Assembly (NCBI GenBank): GCA_009859145.1
Contig: VRVR01000032.1
Coordinates: forward strand, 276,402-301,874
Reading direction: 5' to 3'
Length of the DNA: 25,473 bases
Origin: Andalucia godoyi
Taxonomy: Eukaryota > Discoba > Jakobea > Jakobida > Andaluciidae
Positions 8,179 through 17,500 of this stretch are shown here, piece after piece; within the stretch, counting starts at the first letter, position 1; the number at the start of each line of letters is the position of its first letter. A program made the translations under genes and the position numbers. The notes below the pieces were generated by a model that worked only from the letters and a program-made list of their open reading frames with translations, searched no databases and was not told where the DNA came from.

Positions 8179-11100
8179 TCATTCGCTGTGTGCGTCGTCT
8201 TCTTCAACATCATCGTTGCAAGCGCAGGTCGCACGATCTCGGCAGTCGCAAAAAAAGGATTCTGCGTAGTACGGAATCAAAGAAATGGCATGTCCTTGGT
8301 TAAAATGGCATCGGAAGGCACACAACAAGCAGCATCCGTATCTGTCGACTAGGTCACACGTGCGGCAATGAAATATTAACTGCTTCAGGTCTTTTGATTT
8401 AGTAGTGCAGCGAGAACAGGTGTGAACCGCCCATGCTTCTCTGACTTCGTCGGATATTAATAATCGACTCCTTATTGATTGTTCAGCCAACTGAACTGAC
8501 ATTTTCTTCAAATGCTGGAATTCTTCGTTCTCGCGCTCCGGATGAACCACGTCAGGATATCTCAATAAGTATTTCAGGAAAATACTACACGGATGCACGT
8601 CCCTGTCGTCAACCGTTGAAAGAGATCGGGCGCGTTGAGTTGAAAATAAGCTGTCGTGGGTTCCGATGCAGCGCAACATTTCACGCTGATGCTCGGAAAA
8701 CGAGTTCATGCCCGTCTCATCGCTCAAAACTCCGGGGTGGTCGAGAAGTATGGAAGCGATTTCAAGACGGCAAGAATCGAGGGCAATAATCAGAGTTTTG
8801 GTTGTTGGGATTGCACCTGCAGACAAAAACTTCTGAAGAACTTCAACATCGTTGCTGCGGGTCGCGAAGCAGTCAATAGCCACCAACCCACTGTTGTCCT
8901 GCAGAGAAACGTCAATATTCGGGTGCTTCAGAAGTTCCAAGCAAATCTTCTTCTGATGAGCCATCAATGAGACGAGCAGCAACGGAGAGTCATTCATTGC
9001 ATTGACACGAAGGTTCACGTCACCTCCGCGTTGAACGTACGATGTGATAGTTGTGTCGTCCCCGTTGTAAATGGCAACCAAGAGAGCATCCATTAACAGA
9101 GAATTTCCAGACGATGCAACATCCTGTGGCAAAGCGGGCTGCGACTGAGTTTCATCTTCATCCTCTGTTCTTCTGGCGCTGTCTCGTCTGCCTTGTTGTT
9201 CATCCCGCCTCGAACTTATGAGAGAAGTTTCCGAAGGCATGCTGCTGGTTACTCCTTCCATCATAAGATGAAACGCTTCTAACTGATTCCCGCATTCCGC
9301 AAGAGTGATGCACAAATTTTGCAGTGCTCTTGTGGACCTGGTCACATTGTAAGCCATCCTTGCATACAGCACCGCCTGGTCGCTATCGCCCTTCTGCAAG
9401 TAAAACTTAGACAGATATTGGCAAACTTCGTCCTTCTGGGCTGGCCGCAGGTCTGGTATGATGGTAGTCGTCAGCCGATCCACAAATCTTGCTGGAAAAT
9501 CGAAATCCTGCAGGATTTTGATGCAATACTGAAACGTTTGCAAAACAAAATCGGTGTTGTCACTAAGAACCGCATCGAAGGCATCAAGGAACATCAGGTC
9601 ATCTGTGTCCACAATCTCACCTTGCAAGGCCGCTCGGACGACCAGTTTGCATTCCAAGACGCCCTCCGCGCGCCTGGTCTCTGCATTTCCCCCATCCTGT
9701 CCAGCACTCTGAAGTCCGTCCAATACGGCTTGAAAAGAACTGTGACGAAGGGCTTTTGCGGACTGATCGTCACCCTGCCTCTGAAGAATCACCGCATGCA
9801 TGATCTGCTGAAGGGGCACATGGATTCTGTAGTTGGAAGCTTCGGTGATGAAATCCATTGCATGATCAACATCTCCGATAGAAATCCAGCGGGCCGTGCA
9901 AGTGAGCAGTGTTTCAACGAATTCCCTTCCGTCTTCATTCCTTGCTTTCGCGCCTTCAAGGGCCTCAATTATCATTTCGGATGCTTTTGCGGTATTTCCA
10001 GTAGAATCAACGAATCTGGCAATCCGAAGTATCGTTGATGTGCTGTCTGAAAGAACTGCCGGTTGCCGTTGATAAACTTCGAACAAAAGCTCATCAGCGA
10101 ACTTCCCGAACACACCATCACAGATAATCGAAATGATATGTGACCACTTGAGCAAGTCGATAACCGCACCTCTTTTGATATGCACACACAGAGAGCGCAT
10201 ACGGAGCATGCACTCGAGCATCGACGGCCCGTTTTGCTGAAAACGTTCAGCAATAGCAAACAGTTCGGCTGACATTTCGTTTTCAGAGAGCAAGGTGTAC
10301 CTCGAGGACACAAATTGGTCGATCGTTTCCAGCAATTCCGAAGTAATGGTCATGTCAATGTACGAGGGTAGATGCTTCAACACGCTGCGAACAACTTGTC
10401 TTTTCACCTCCGCAAGAGAAACATAACCCGACGTCGAATCATGTGCTGCGCTGAGGAATGTCATTGATTCTTGACGAACTAGATTGCTGCAGAACTCCTT
10501 CACATGCTGTTCGTTCCGGCTCAGCATATCTGTTTTCATGCTGTCCGCAGACTCAATAAATGTGCGTTGACAAGAAACAAGCGCCTCTTCGGAGAGTCCT
10601 GGAATCCCATGAAGTCTACTGGTTAATTCATCCTGCGTTTCTCGCACAATTTGATCTAGTTGAGATTTCAACAGTACAGGGTCTGTCGGGAACTGGCCTT
10701 TCAGTCTGTCCGCCTGAAGAATACACGAAGCGATAGCCTCTCGATTAGCACGTTTCGACTCAATATTGCTTACCAAAGAAACCATGGACAAACTTCCCAG
10801 AGAATCAAGTCTGTCGAACTCCTTCACGAGAAATTGGATTGTTTGGCATGCAGTAGTTCCGTTCAACGGACAGCCGCCGGCAAAATTCAACTTTCCATTG
10901 AAGTGGATGGAGCATTTTTCAAGGAGAGATCTGACAGATCTGAGGTACTCTGGTGACACACTTTCGATGGGAATGCAATCCTCAGTCAACATCGTGCCTC
11001 TAACGGGAAACGGCAAACAGTGCACATGCACACTCGGGAATGCCAAGCGGATTTGATTTCGCTGATGGTTTCTCGCTTGAACAGCAGTATTGACCGCATC

Positions 11101-12183
11101 CGAGGTGTTTTGCTCGATCATTTCGCTTTCCAACAAGAATTGTGATAACTGCTTGCATTCCTCGGCAGACAGCTTGTTATCTCCACAGACAATGAACAAA
11201 TGTCCAAATGTTGGATGGTTCGAACTCCCAGGTCCGAGGTTCCAGGAGGCGAGCTCTGCCAAGTCGGACAGTCTTTTCAGAATGTCTGCCATTCCAGGTC
11301 GATTGATCACGCGGTACAATACGACACTTGAGATCATCATGGTTGGCAGAAGGAGCTTCGCCATGGATACCATATCCTCATGACCGGTTCCTTCCACATC
11401 CAACAAGATCAAATCGGCTGCCTCTTCTTGGACGTTGCAGGCATGCATCACCTGATTATTGGATGATTCGCTGTCTGTGTCCATGGAAGACACGCACTCG
11501 AGAACCATTTCCATCGGAATGCTTAAAGGATACATTTCCACTCCTGTTGTTGTAAACAGGTTTTGAAGAGAACTTTTAAACCGGGGAACTGATGTTGACT
11601 GGAGCAGTACCGATGCAATTATGGTCTGCAGAAAGCTTTTCCCATGACCAGTGGGACCGATCACACACATGAAGTTCAACAGAGAAGAGTGCATTGATAA
11701 CGCATCCGTCGCCTCTTCATTGCATTTTAGCCCTCGATGCAGGCCATCCTTCCATTCAAACAAGGCTACTGGCTCAACTGAATGCGCGAGAAGAGGACGG
11801 GAAGTACGCAAATGTTCACTTCTGGTCTCATTAACACTCTCTCCTCCCTCGACATTCAAGGGATTGCTCGCTGATTCATCTTCAGAATCTCCGACTGCGG
11901 ATGAAAGTAGCAGTACCATGGCGAGTTTGGACAGCAAACTGTCCTCGTAGTCTGCAATGCTGGGCATTGACGAAGAATTCACAGTTTCTTGCTCATCCGA
12001 ATCCTCGCTTCCAGATGCCTTTCCGGCAGCCTCGCCCTCTTCCCCGTCCGCGTTTATCTGGTGAGCAACATCCTCTTCTTCGGCCGCTACCTGCGGCGCA
12101 GCACCGCGCAGACTATCCCTAACCAACCGCATGAGTCCGGATAAACTAAACTCCGAAGAGCCGTTGCCCGGATGATGTTCCAT
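8179..12183 (-). CDS. GB1/RHD3-type large GTPase with TPR-like, ankyrin and UBR-box modules
   Basis: The 1334 residues start at ATG 12183. After an acidic, Ser-rich leader (about 1-130) comes a G domain of guanylate-binding-protein/atlastin type: P-loop GPTGHGKSF (176-184, K182), switch motif LLDVEGTGHED (D262), VCGDNKL (D335) in the position of the RD-type G4 motif, then HCLPFP. A helical region (about 430-640) and TPR-like pairs (about 700-820 and 920-975) follow, then ankyrin repeats (about 1026-1155; GGDVNLRVNAMNDSPLLL and HPNIDVSLQDNSGLVAID). The C-terminus (about 1256-1322) has the Cys/His pattern of a UBR zinc finger, closest to the UBR4/FBXO11 kind: HCRTCDLVDRYGCCLLC, CHFNQGH, FFCDC. 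UBR boxes bind N-degrons or serve ubiquitin ligases. No ligase domain is present, so this is more likely an adaptor or receptor. The G domain and helical part are paralogous to the kinase gene at 13867, which is transcribed divergently. Confidence 0.85.
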   Translation of the reverse strand: MEHHPGNGSSEFSLSGLMRLVRDSLRGAAPQVAAEEEDVAHQINADGEEGEAAGKASGSEDSDEQETVNSSSMPSIADYEDSLLSKLAMVLLLSSAVGDSEDESASNPLNVEGGESVNETRSEHLRTSRPLLAHSVEPVALFEWKDGLHRGLKCNEEATDALSMHSSLLNFMCVIGPTGHGKSFLQTIIASVLLQSTSVPRFKSSLQNLFTTTGVEMYPLSIPMEMVLECVSSMDTDSESSNNQVMHACNVQEEAADLILLDVEGTGHEDMVSMAKLLLPTMMISSVVLYRVINRPGMADILKRLSDLAELASWNLGPGSSNHPTFGHLFIVCGDNKLSAEECKQLSQFLLESEMIEQNTSDAVNTAVQARNHQRNQIRLAFPSVHVHCLPFPVRGTMLTEDCIPIESVSPEYLRSVRSLLEKCSIHFNGKLNFAGGCPLNGTTACQTIQFLVKEFDRLDSLGSLSMVSLVSNIESKRANREAIASCILQADRLKGQFPTDPVLLKSQLDQIVRETQDELTSRLHGIPGLSEEALVSCQRTFIESADSMKTDMLSRNEQHVKEFCSNLVRQESMTFLSAAHDSTSGYVSLAEVKRQVVRSVLKHLPSYIDMTITSELLETIDQFVSSRYTLLSENEMSAELFAIAERFQQNGPSMLECMLRMRSLCVHIKRGAVIDLLKWSHIISIICDGVFGKFADELLFEVYQRQPAVLSDSTSTILRIARFVDSTGNTAKASEMIIEALEGAKARNEDGREFVETLLTCTARWISIGDVDHAMDFITEASNYRIHVPLQQIMHAVILQRQGDDQSAKALRHSSFQAVLDGLQSAGQDGGNAETRRAEGVLECKLVVRAALQGEIVDTDDLMFLDAFDAVLSDNTDFVLQTFQYCIKILQDFDFPARFVDRLTTTIIPDLRPAQKDEVCQYLSKFYLQKGDSDQAVLYARMAYNVTRSTRALQNLCITLAECGNQLEAFHLMMEGVTSSMPSETSLISSRRDEQQGRRDSARRTEDEDETQSQPALPQDVASSGNSLLMDALLVAIYNGDDTTITSYVQRGGDVNLRVNAMNDSPLLLVSLMAHQKKICLELLKHPNIDVSLQDNSGLVAIDCFATRSNDVEVLQKFLSAGAIPTTKTLIIALDSCRLEIASILLDHPGVLSDETGMNSFSEHQREMLRCIGTHDSLFSTQRARSLSTVDDRDVHPCSIFLKYLLRYPDVVHPERENEEFQHLKKMSVQLAEQSIRSRLLISDEVREAWAVHTCSRCTTKSKDLKQLIFHCRTCDLVDRYGCCLLCAFRCHFNQGHAISLIPYYAESFFCDCRDRATCACNDDVEEDDAHSE

Positions 12184-12193
12184 TCTTCTTTTG

Positions 12194-12612
12194 CTAATTC
12201 ACGATTGATCTTCTTTGTGTGAGACTCCAATAGAAATAAATCAAGAAAATGTCATCCACAATGACCTTCATGTCTTTTTTTTCTGATGGCGCAAGGATGC
12301 CAGCCTGGCAGCCAATGGGGATCGGGAACTTTGAACGCAAAGCTGCTTCACCCAGGTCGCGGAGTTGTGAGCCAGAGAATCCCTCGTCAGCTTTCTCCGT
12401 TGTCAAAGAAGTGCCGAATATGGCTTTTCACAGCCGCATGTGACCAGACATCCATCTGCTTATGTTGCCTGCCATCCACATGTGCAGTCGCTGCCGAAGC
12501 ATTGTCGCCGATGATCACTACCGACGCAATGACGAACACAATGTTTGGTGGTATGGATCAAAGATCCACTTCAAAAGAAACTCTGCGCGGCTGTGTAAAA
12601 TATGGCGCTTCG
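12194..12612 (-). pseudogene. Possible decayed reading frame upstream of the UBR-box gene
   Basis: Three minus-strand segments read like protein but are broken. One from about 12612 ends at a stop at 12560. The next (12557-12387, same frame) contains a hydrophobic stretch (NIVFVIASVVIIG) and then MDVWSHAAVKSHIRHFFDN. The third, in another frame (about 12406-12194), contains GFSGSQLRDLGEAALRSKF and ends 10 bases before the ATG of the UBR-box gene. One stop and one frameshift separate them. I recognise no family. It could be a decayed small gene, leader exons, or chance open sequence; at this base composition such frames are not rare. Confidence 0.25.
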
Positions 12613-13011
12613 TGACTGATTAACCTAGGATCGCAAGCACAATGTTGCAGAATGCGTCCACGAGTTCAACAGCCGAACTATGCAGGAGGAAATAAAAAGA
12701 CTTGGTAACACAGCTGGCTCATGCGGCATGCTCAACAAAGAAAAACAGGAGTGGAGGATCGAAACATCTGCTCGCATGAGTGTCATGATAGTCGTTCATT
12801 TGGGAACATTCGCCGGTTCCAGCCGGTCTGCGGGCAGGGAAAACTTGAATCCGGGGTTGCACGAATTAGCGGAAAGCAAGGCCTGCCGGATCACCTCCCA
12901 GGTTTCACAACACAGCAGTCGCCCCGAGCAATCCTGCTTTGAAATGGTCCGGAGCATCTTTCTGCCGTCTCGTTTTTTCTCTCTCTTTCTTCATCTTTTT
13001 TTAAAACTTCT
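12613..13011. promoter_or_regulatory. Upstream region between the two GB1-GTPase genes, pyrimidine-rich right end
   Basis: No gene is seen here. The right end (about 12970-13034) is strongly pyrimidine-rich and runs into TTATTCAG, which looks like a 3' splice site in the leader of the kinase-GTPase gene. No clear matching donor was found. The region should include promoter elements for the two divergent genes. Confidence 0.35.
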
Positions 13012-13713
13012 AAGCAGCTTCCTTCTGTTATTCAGGATTAATCACTGTGCACAGTATAAGTACGTCAAACAGCAAGATGGAAGCCGTGTCGCCGTCCAAT
13101 GGATCACCTGCTCCCGATGCCTTCCGGTTCGACAACGACATCATCGTGGCCTGCCAGTCCGACATTCTGAAATCGATCGAAACTTCTTTTGAGAGTGTGA
13201 TGCAGTTATTGCAGCATGCAGAACATGTCGCTGCTCAATACCTCGCAGTCATTCGTGCAGATGGTGACATCCGTCGTCAAGAGTTGGAATCATTTCTCAA
13301 ATTTCGGAATTCGTCAGAAGGAAAGGTTCTTCTTTCTGTCCGTGCATGGAAAGACAGCGCTCAGCCATCTGCAGGAATCTCTTTGGACCGGCTAGATATT
13401 GTTTTGGAATGTTTGCGAAGCATATTCGCATCGCTGCAGGAGTTTGTTTTTGCGTGCCAACGTTTGATGCCTCCATCATCCGAAAAGCCTGCCGACGTAA
13501 CGACCGAAGTCTTGCACAACGCGGATGTGCTGTTTGTGGTTCTTCGGCTACGTATTGCGATCGCAAAAATGAAGGCCGCGATGTCGAGTGCTGATCAGCT
13601 GAAACAAGAAGATTTCCTCAGTGATCTTGCATCCAAGGTGTGCTCGAAAGTCAGGAGTGTTGATAATGCAGCTCTTTTTACAATGGTAACAAAACACATG
13701 GTCCTGCTTCCGA
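13012..13713. repeat. Tandem direct repeat, copy 1
   Basis: Identical by eye to 13802-14503 over about 702 bp, at a constant offset of 790. It covers the splice-acceptor-like leader, the ATG and the first 212 codons of the kinase-GTPase gene. Similarity continues past 13713 to about 13775, but with six single-base insertions or deletions against copy 2, which points to a misassembled low-quality read end as an alternative to a real duplication. Confidence 0.95.
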
Positions 13714-13982
13714 TCAGACGGGCTTACAAACCTATTCGGATGTGTGCTCCGATCTGGTTCTCTGCAAGATCGTTCTTTCTATCTTTTTTTAAAACGTTCT
13801 TAAGCAGCTTCCTTCTGTTATTCAGGATTAATCACTGTGCACAGTATAAGTACGTCAAACAGCAAGATGGAAGCCGTGTCGCCGTCCAATGGATCACCTG
13901 CTCCCGATGCCTTCCGGTTCGACAACGACATCATCGTGGCCTGCCAGTCCGACATTCTGAAATCGATCGAAACTTCTTTTGA
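13077..13982 (+). pseudogene. Truncated first copy of the kinase-GTPase gene start
   Basis: From ATG 13077 the frame gives the same first 212 residues as the full gene at 13867. It then leaves frame at 13714 (TCAG where copy 2 has CTCAG), picks up several more one-base changes, reads antisense-phase residues across the junction and into copy 2, and stops at 13982. If the duplication is real, this is a dead 5' fragment encoding only the N-terminal helical domain. If it is an assembly error, the fragment does not exist and the real gene has one start. Confidence 0.7.
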
Positions 13983-14503
13983 GAGTGTGATGCAGTTATT
14001 GCAGCATGCAGAACATGTCGCTGCTCAATACCTCGCAGTCATTCGTGCAGATGGTGACATCCGTCGTCAAGAGTTGGAATCATTTCTCAAATTTCGGAAT
14101 TCGTCAGAAGGAAAGGTTCTTCTTTCTGTCCGTGCATGGAAAGACAGCGCTCAGCCATCTGCAGGAATCTCTTTGGACCGGCTAGATATTGTTTTGGAAT
14201 GTTTGCGAAGCATATTCGCATCGCTGCAGGAGTTTGTTTTTGCGTGCCAACGTTTGATGCCTCCATCATCCGAAAAGCCTGCCGACGTAACGACCGAAGT
14301 CTTGCACAACGCGGATGTGCTGTTTGTGGTTCTTCGGCTACGTATTGCGATCGCAAAAATGAAGGCCGCGATGTCGAGTGCTGATCAGCTGAAACAAGAA
14401 GATTTCCTCAGTGATCTTGCATCCAAGGTGTGCTCGAAAGTCAGGAGTGTTGATAATGCAGCTCTTTTTACAATGGTAACAAAACACATGGTCCTGCTTC
14501 CGA
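13802..14503. repeat. Tandem direct repeat, copy 2 (start of the intact gene)
   Basis: Second copy of the 702-bp identical block, continuous with the intact 1419-residue frame. Upstream, copies differ by two single bases (AAAACGTTCTTAAG against AAAACTTCTAAG), so small differences sit on both sides of the junction near 13775-13801. Confidence 0.95.
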
Positions 14504-17500
14504 CTCAGACGGGCTACAAACCTAATTCGGATGTGGTGCTCCGATCTGGTTCTTCTGCAAGAATCGTTGCCGTTCACTTTCCATCTTGCGTAGTTCCAGA
14601 GGAGACGTTCGTCATGAAGATTTTGCATGATCCAAGTGAGGACGTGTTCAATGAATTCTTGGTTGCGGCGTTGTTTCGTCACCCAGGCATCTGCAAGACG
14701 TTGTGTTTGCGCGTGGAGGTTGGAGGACCCTCCCCGGATCTCTCTGATACTCTTGTGATGGAGCGGATAACCCACACTTTTGAAGAGCAGGTTTTCGGCA
14801 AGCCGGATCCTCGCCGAACAGCTCCACTGGATACCACAGCGGATGTTATAGCGGCACTGGACATAGCCATTGAATTAGTGCGCAGCATGGTGTTTCTTCA
14901 TGCAGATCCGTATATTGTGACGCATCGAGATTTACATCCCGGCAATGTCGGATTTCGAAACAGTACCCCGCTCGTTCTGGATTTTGGACTCTCCAAGCGG
15001 CGCGACATGCAGCAACAATCGTTGCTATCCTCGGGCCAATCGTCTTCAATGCATGCTTCGTATCGACACCCTGGTCTGAGTGAACCCAAAGCTGCATTTC
15101 GGCGAATTCATGATCTATATTCAATTGGGATTGTACTGTATGTTCTGTTTTTCGGCAAATCCGTAGATCCCTATCCTGGAGTGCAGAGAGACATGGTGTT
15201 TGCAAACGTCGTCAATGGGACGTTACGACCCTCATTCAAAGAACTGCCGAGTATGTGGGCTACACACCCAGTTCTATCGTTTCTGCGCAGTGTTGTACAG
15301 CGATGTATCGACGTTGAACACGTTCATGACTTGAAGGTTTCGCAACTGTTTGTGGATTTGTTCAAGATTCGTGCTGCTTTGCAACCTCCAAAACCTTCTA
15401 TAATGTCAGCTTCATCGTCTGCAGGGACTCTGGCCCCGACGATCCTGCCGCGACCACTGTCCCCTTTGAGCAATCGGGGGAACCCAAAATCGCTGGAGCT
15501 GTTCCGATGGAAGGATGAAAAAAGAAGAAATGAGATTGAGACAAACCAAGGAACCATGACCGCCTTGACACAACTTCCACTTGTGAATTGTCTTTCAGTC
15601 CACGGACCATCAGGACACGGGAAGAGTTTTCTGCTCTCGGTCATTGCGAGTCTTCTGTTCGGGTCTCCAAATGCACCACGGCTGCAGAGCAGTAAGAATT
15701 ATGCTGGCACAACGGTTGGAGTGGAGTTGTATCCTTTCTCCTTCCCGCTGAAGAGAGTATCCGAAATAGCAAAGTTGACAAAAAGTTCTTTGGCAACCTG
15801 GATGAACGTTAGTCCCGTGTGGAATTGGAAGGACCACTGTCAGTCAGACTCCTTGCTCCTTTCCAGGTCCGACACCGTTTCCGCAGACGAGTCTGAACTT
15901 CTTCTGCTTGATGTCGAAGGAACGGGTCACCAAGATCGGTCGACAATGTCCAAGGCAGTCCTCCCCATCATGCTTCTGTCTCAGGTGATATTCTATCGGC
16001 TTACGGAAAGACCGGGTTTCACAGATACTCTGCAAACACTGTCCGAGTTCGGCGGGAAAGCACTTCGAAAGGTGTCAGGAGCGACGGATGTCAATGATCC
16101 ACTGTTTGGGCATCTAATCGTTGTTTGCGGAGATAAGAAGATTAATCAGGAAGGATGCATTGCGCTGGAAGCATATCTATGGGATGATGAGCCTACTGGA
16201 AGCAGCATGGAAGACCAATGCGCATCGATTCGAGAGCGGAATTTGCAGCGGAAAACGATTCGACAGGCATTTGCGAGTGTTCATGTGCACTGCCTGCCGC
16301 TTCCCGTCTCAGACACTGCACTTCTTGAAGTGTCCGAGATACCCTTACACAACGTATCGCCAGAATTTCTTGAATCCGTGGTATCGTTGATTTCCAAGTG
16401 CAGCCCGTATTTTACTGCAACTCTCAATTGCAACTCTGGTTCGCTGCTGAGAGGATCTACTCTTTCGGAAGTGACAAAGACGCTTGTGAGTGCTTTTGAA
16501 AAGGCAGATGCTGTGGAATATGGTTCATACATGACTCTCCTCTCGGAAATCGAAGCGATTTCCGTTCGAGATGAGGTTGTTAGGGGCTTGGACATGTCAA
16601 CAGGTGACATTCGGAAAACAATGCCCAAGAATCCCACTGAACTTGACAGCCAACTTGCACAAGTCTTTTCCCGTTTCAAGACAGAGCTTTCAGAAAAATT
16701 GACAGCGAAGCGGATCGATGAAGCTCGGCAAGCGGATCAGCAGCAGTTTATCATGGCGATCTGGGAAACGAAATCGGTTCAGTTAAGAGCTGATAACCTG
16801 ACTGCCGTCGATGCTTCATGCGAGCAGGTTCGAGAAACTGCAGTATATGACGTTCTGATTTTCACTGATGAGTCGTCCCAGCCGCTGACGTTTCCGGAAG
16901 CGAAAAAGCTTCTTCATGAGAAGTTGCGTGACCGACTTCCGTCATTTTTATCGAGTCAAAAGTTCAAAGAGATCGTGCAGCGCGCAGAGGAGATCTTGAA
17001 GGGGCGTTACAAACATCCGTCACATTCTAAATTAGTGCGGTACTTACAAGACTTGAAGGGATACTATGTCAGAGGACATGGACACTGGGTCCTGAGTGAA
17101 GTTCGACATCTCATGCGTGAATTGCAGAGAGGAAAGCCTCAAGAATTAGTGGAATATGCAACCATTCTGAGAGGATCTCATCTGATCGATGAGTATGCGG
17201 AGTCCTTCTTGTTCCAAGCACATCAAATGAACCCCCAGCTTCTGAAAAACAGCCCGGCGCTGCTTATCGATGCCGGGAGACATGCTGCTCGAACTGGTCG
17301 GTTGGAAGACGCGGAAGCATTATTTCAGCAGTCTATTGAGGTTGAGAGAAGCCGTGGAAAGGGAAACGACGTTAGTGGCGCATTGGTTTCATATGGCTTG
17401 TATTTCCAGTCATTTTCCCGTTGGGAAGAAGCGGATGCCAAGTTCAAAGAAGCCACGACCCAAGATCCAGTGGACCCATTGTCGTTCTCGCACCGAGTGA

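Noticed and set aside
7906-8352. 148-codon plus-strand frame ending opposite the UBR box
   Set aside because: Its right third is antisense to the zinc finger; the left part is probably 3' UTR of the minus-strand gene and matches no family.
9319-10038. 239-codon plus-strand open frame inside the UBR-GTPase gene
   Set aside because: It lies wholly antisense to a well-supported coding region with TPR-like repeats, starts in mid-gene and resembles no domain.
13012-14503. Transposon or terminal-repeat explanation for the duplicated block
   Set aside because: The block covers an arbitrary piece of leader and coding sequence, has no inverted termini, target-site duplication or transposase, and its edges show one-base error-like differences.
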